NCBI RefSeq assembly: GCF_000482705.1
Contig: NZ_AXWO01000002.1
Location: 124,001-188,000, forward strand
From: Glycomyces arizonensis DSM 44726
GTDB lineage: Bacteria > Actinomycetota > Actinomycetes > Mycobacteriales > Micromonosporaceae
Reading direction: 5' to 3'
Length of the DNA: 64,000 bases
Part shown: positions 62,035 to 64,000 of the stretch, piece after piece
Layout of the letters: each line of letters opens with the position of its first letter
Numbering within the stretch: the stretch's first letter is position 1
Notes under the pieces: model-generated
What the model was told of the DNA's origin: nothing
Database searches by the model: none
The model's input: the letters and a program-made list of their open reading frames with translations, nothing else
Made by a program: the position numbers and the translations under genes

Positions 62035-62062
62035 GGGGCGCCCCGCCCACCCGGGGCGCCCC
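62035..62062 (+). terminator. Hairpin between the binding protein and ATPase genes
   Basis: Two copies of GGGGCGCCCC with 8 bp between them can pair into a stable hairpin. Probably reduces downstream expression so the binding protein is made in excess, as in many sugar operons. Confidence 0.6.
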
Positions 62063-62109
62063 CGAAACCTCTCCCCAGAGCAGCATCGTGAATCCATATA
62101 GGACCAGTC

Positions 62110-63663
62110 ATGTCTGAAGACATCCTCCGCATGAGGGGGATCACCAAGCGGTTCCCGGGCGTCCTCGCGCTCGACGGCGTCGACATGCGGGTCAAGCGGG
62201 CCTCCATCCACGCCCTCGTGGGCGAGAACGGGGCCGGCAAGTCGACCCTCATGAAGATCCTGTCCGGCGTGTACGCCCACGGCGACTTCGAGGGCGAGAT
62301 CGAACTCGAGGGCCGGCCCGCCCGCTTCCGCAACATCCGCGACTCCGAGGAATCGGGCGTCGTCATCATCCACCAAGAACTCGCGCTCGTCTCCGAGCTG
62401 TCGATCGCCGAGAACATCTACCTCGGCAACGAGCAGACCAAGCGCGGCGTCATCTCCTGGGACCGCACCAACGCCGAGGCCGCCCGCCTCATGGAGCAGG
62501 TCGGCCTCCACGAGCACCCGCAGACGCTCGTCGAGAAGATCGGCGTCGGCAAGCAGCAGCTCGTCGAGATCGCCAAGGCCCTCTCCAAGCAGGTCAAGCT
62601 CCTCATCCTCGACGAGCCCACCGCCGCGCTCAACGACTCCGACTCCGAGAACCTCCTCGAACTGCTCAAGCAGCTCCGTGAGAACGGCGTCACCTGCATC
62701 ATCATCTCCCACAAGCTCGGCGAGGTCCTCGCCGTCGCCGACGAGATCACGGTGCTGCGCGACGGCCAGACCATCGAGACGCTCCACACCGTCGACGACG
62801 CGGTCACCGAGGACCGCCTCATCAAGTCGATGGTCGGCCGCGACCTCGCCCACCTCTACCCGCCGCACACGCCCGACATCGGCGAGACCTTCTTCGAGGT
62901 CAGCGACTGGACCGTCCACCACCCCGAGCACCGCGAGCGCGTCGTCGTCAACAACGCCGCGCTCACCGTCGCGCGCGGGGAGATCGTCGGCCTCGCCGGC
63001 CTCATGGGCGCCGGGCGCACCGAGTTCGCCATGAGCGTCTTCGGCCGCTCCTGGGGCGGCAACATCTCCGGCGAGGTCACCCTCGACGGCCGCCGGCTGC
63101 GGCTGAACAGCGTCGCCGACGCCATCAGGGCCGGCATCGCCTACGCCACCGAGGACCGCAAGCAGTACGGCCTGCACCTCGACTACGACCTGCGCGAGAA
63201 CTTCACCCTGCCCGGGCTGGACAAGGTCTCCAAGAACGGCGTGATCGACCTGCACAAGGTGACCTCGGTCGCCGAGCGCCTGCGCGGGGACTTCGGGGTC
63301 AAGGCCCCCTCGGTGTACCAGCTCGCCGGGAACCTCTCGGGCGGCAACCAGCAGAAGATCGTGCTCGGCAAGTGGGTCTTCACCGAGCCCGAACTGCTCA
63401 TCCTCGACGAGCCGACCCGAGGCATCGACGTCGGCGCCAAGTACGAGATCTACGAGCTGATCCAGGAACTGGTCGACCAGGGCAAGGGTGTCCTGATGAT
63501 CTCGTCCGAACTGCCCGAGCTGCTCGGCATGTGCGACCGCATCTACGCGATGAGCGCCGGGCACATCACCGGGCAGGTCGACCGCGAGAACGCCACACAG
63601 GAAGAGCTGATGCGTCTCATGACCCTTGAGACCGCCAGCGGGGGAGAAGAGCAACGCCAATGA
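62110..63663 (+). CDS. Sugar ABC transporter ATP-binding protein, GguA/MmsA-like (two NBDs)
   Basis: A 517 aa protein with two ATPase domains. First: [22 protein letters not shown] (degenerate signature), [12 protein letters not shown]. Second: GLMGAGRTE (degenerate Walker A), [25 protein letters not shown]. This split, with one domain active, is normal for RbsA/XylG/MmsA-type ATPases. Serves a monosaccharide importer. ATGA overlap with the permease gene. Confidence 0.94.
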   Translation: MSEDILRMRGITKRFPGVLALDGVDMRVKRASIHALVGENGAGKSTLMKILSGVYAHGDFEGEIELEGRPARFRNIRDSEESGVVIIHQELALVSELSIAENIYLGNEQTKRGVISWDRTNAEAARLMEQVGLHEHPQTLVEKIGVGKQQLVEIAKALSKQVKLLILDEPTAALNDSDSENLLELLKQLRENGVTCIIISHKLGEVLAVADEITVLRDGQTIETLHTVDDAVTEDRLIKSMVGRDLAHLYPPHTPDIGETFFEVSDWTVHHPEHRERVVVNNAALTVARGEIVGLAGLMGAGRTEFAMSVFGRSWGGNISGEVTLDGRRLRLNSVADAIRAGIAYATEDRKQYGLHLDYDLRENFTLPGLDKVSKNGVIDLHKVTSVAERLRGDFGVKAPSVYQLAGNLSGGNQQKIVLGKWVFTEPELLILDEPTRGIDVGAKYEIYELIQELVDQGKGVLMISSELPELLGMCDRIYAMSAGHITGQVDRENATQEELMRLMTLETASGGEEQRQ

Positions 63664-64000
63664 CCATCAAGACCACCGCGGCCCGTCCGAGCCTGTGGAC
63701 GGCCGTGCGCAACATCAACCTGCGCGCCTACGGCATGATCATCGCCCTGGTGTCGATCATGGTGCTGTTCCAGATCCTCGACGTGGTGCTGCAGGACTCG
63801 AACTTCATCACGCCGCGGAACCTCACCAACGTGATCCTGCAGAACTCGTACATCCTGATCCTCGCGATCGGGATGATGCTGGTGATCGTCAACGGGCACA
63901 TCGACCTGTCGGTCGGCTCCGTGCTCGCCTTCTGCGGCGCCGTGTCGGCGATCGCGCTCTCCGACTGGGGCCTGCCGTGGTACCTCGCGGTCCTCGTCGC
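63660..64000 (+). CDS. Sugar ABC transporter permease, GguB/MmsB-like (truncated)
   Basis: The first 113 codons of a permease of the RbsC/AraH type. Helices are at about residues 25-45, 62-80 and 84-100; [20 protein letters not shown] and [15 protein letters not shown] are family signatures. The rest lies beyond the right end. Third gene of the sugar operon. Confidence 0.92.
   Translation, partial: MTIKTTAARPSLWTAVRNINLRAYGMIIALVSIMVLFQILDVVLQDSNFITPRNLTNVILQNSYILILAIGMMLVIVNGHIDLSVGSVLAFCGAVSAIALSDWGLPWYLAVLV

Overview
The window is high-GC (roughly 70 percent) actinobacterial chromosome. Several things point to a mycothiol-producing actinomycete: a mycothiol S-conjugate amidase (mca) beside a DUF4307 gene and greA; the usual actinobacterial orders eno-ftsB-DUF501-ppx and prfB-ftsE-ftsX-M23 peptidase-smpB-ssrA; frequent GTG starts; and many genes whose -10 hexamer ends 6-8 nt before the start codon, which implies leaderless mRNAs. 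Gene content and style fit Glycomycetaceae or a close relative, but no rRNA is present to settle this. I see no prophage, insertion sequence, CRISPR array or biosynthetic gene cluster.

Layout. 1-4.2 kb: a truncated class A penicillin-binding protein (minus strand), a CysG-type siroheme synthase, a P-loop protein of unknown role and a Phd/VapC-type toxin-antitoxin pair. 4.4-11.4 kb: a coupled envelope operon of an FN3/beta-propeller membrane protein, a MoxR ATPase, a DUF58 protein and a transglutaminase-like membrane protein that has lost catalytic residues. 11.5-15.1 kb: small proteins, an EndoQ-like PHP nuclease, tRNA-Glu(CTC) and a lipoprotein. 15.2-18.7 kb: the eno-ftsB-DUF501-ppx operon. 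18.7-24.1 kb: a TetR regulator divergent from a membrane protein, a lipoprotein, a divergent PP2C phosphatase and Ser/Thr kinase pair, and a PadR-type regulator. 24.1-29.6 kb: the division and ribosome-rescue block prfB, ftsE, ftsX, M23 peptidase, smpB, tmRNA.

29.7-35.0 kb: a LuxR-type two-component system divergent from a MacB-like ABC exporter. 35.1-38.4 kb: a large membrane M48 metalloprotease coupled to a small partner. 38.6-41.7 kb: an NmrA-like oxidoreductase, an orphan Excalibur domain and a secreted protein resembling an S8 peptidase without its catalytic domain. 41.9-45.6 kb: a GntR(YtrA)-ABC-permease operon followed by a pectinacetylesterase-like hydrolase. 45.7-50.4 kb: a CPBP protease, a second two-component system, and an MFS transporter fused in frame to a SecDF-P1-like lipoprotein. 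50.6-55.4 kb: DUF2269, AlgH, mca, DUF4307, greA and a UgpC/MsmK-type ABC ATPase. 55.9-60.6 kb: ilvA, ung, small proteins, an alpha/beta hydrolase and a membrane pseudokinase. 60.9-64.0 kb: a ChvE/GguA/GguB-type sugar ABC transporter, cut by the window end.

The most unusual observations are: a prfB product whose stop-codon-reading SPF tripeptide is SKY although it sits in the standard prfB locus and nothing else looks degraded; the MFS-lipoprotein in-frame fusion; a small repeat family found between genes and once inside the DUF58 gene; tandem copies of the last codons of eno just after its stop; a transglutaminase-like protein and a kinase-like protein that both lack catalytic residues; and a 20-bp perfect palindrome upstream of ilvA.
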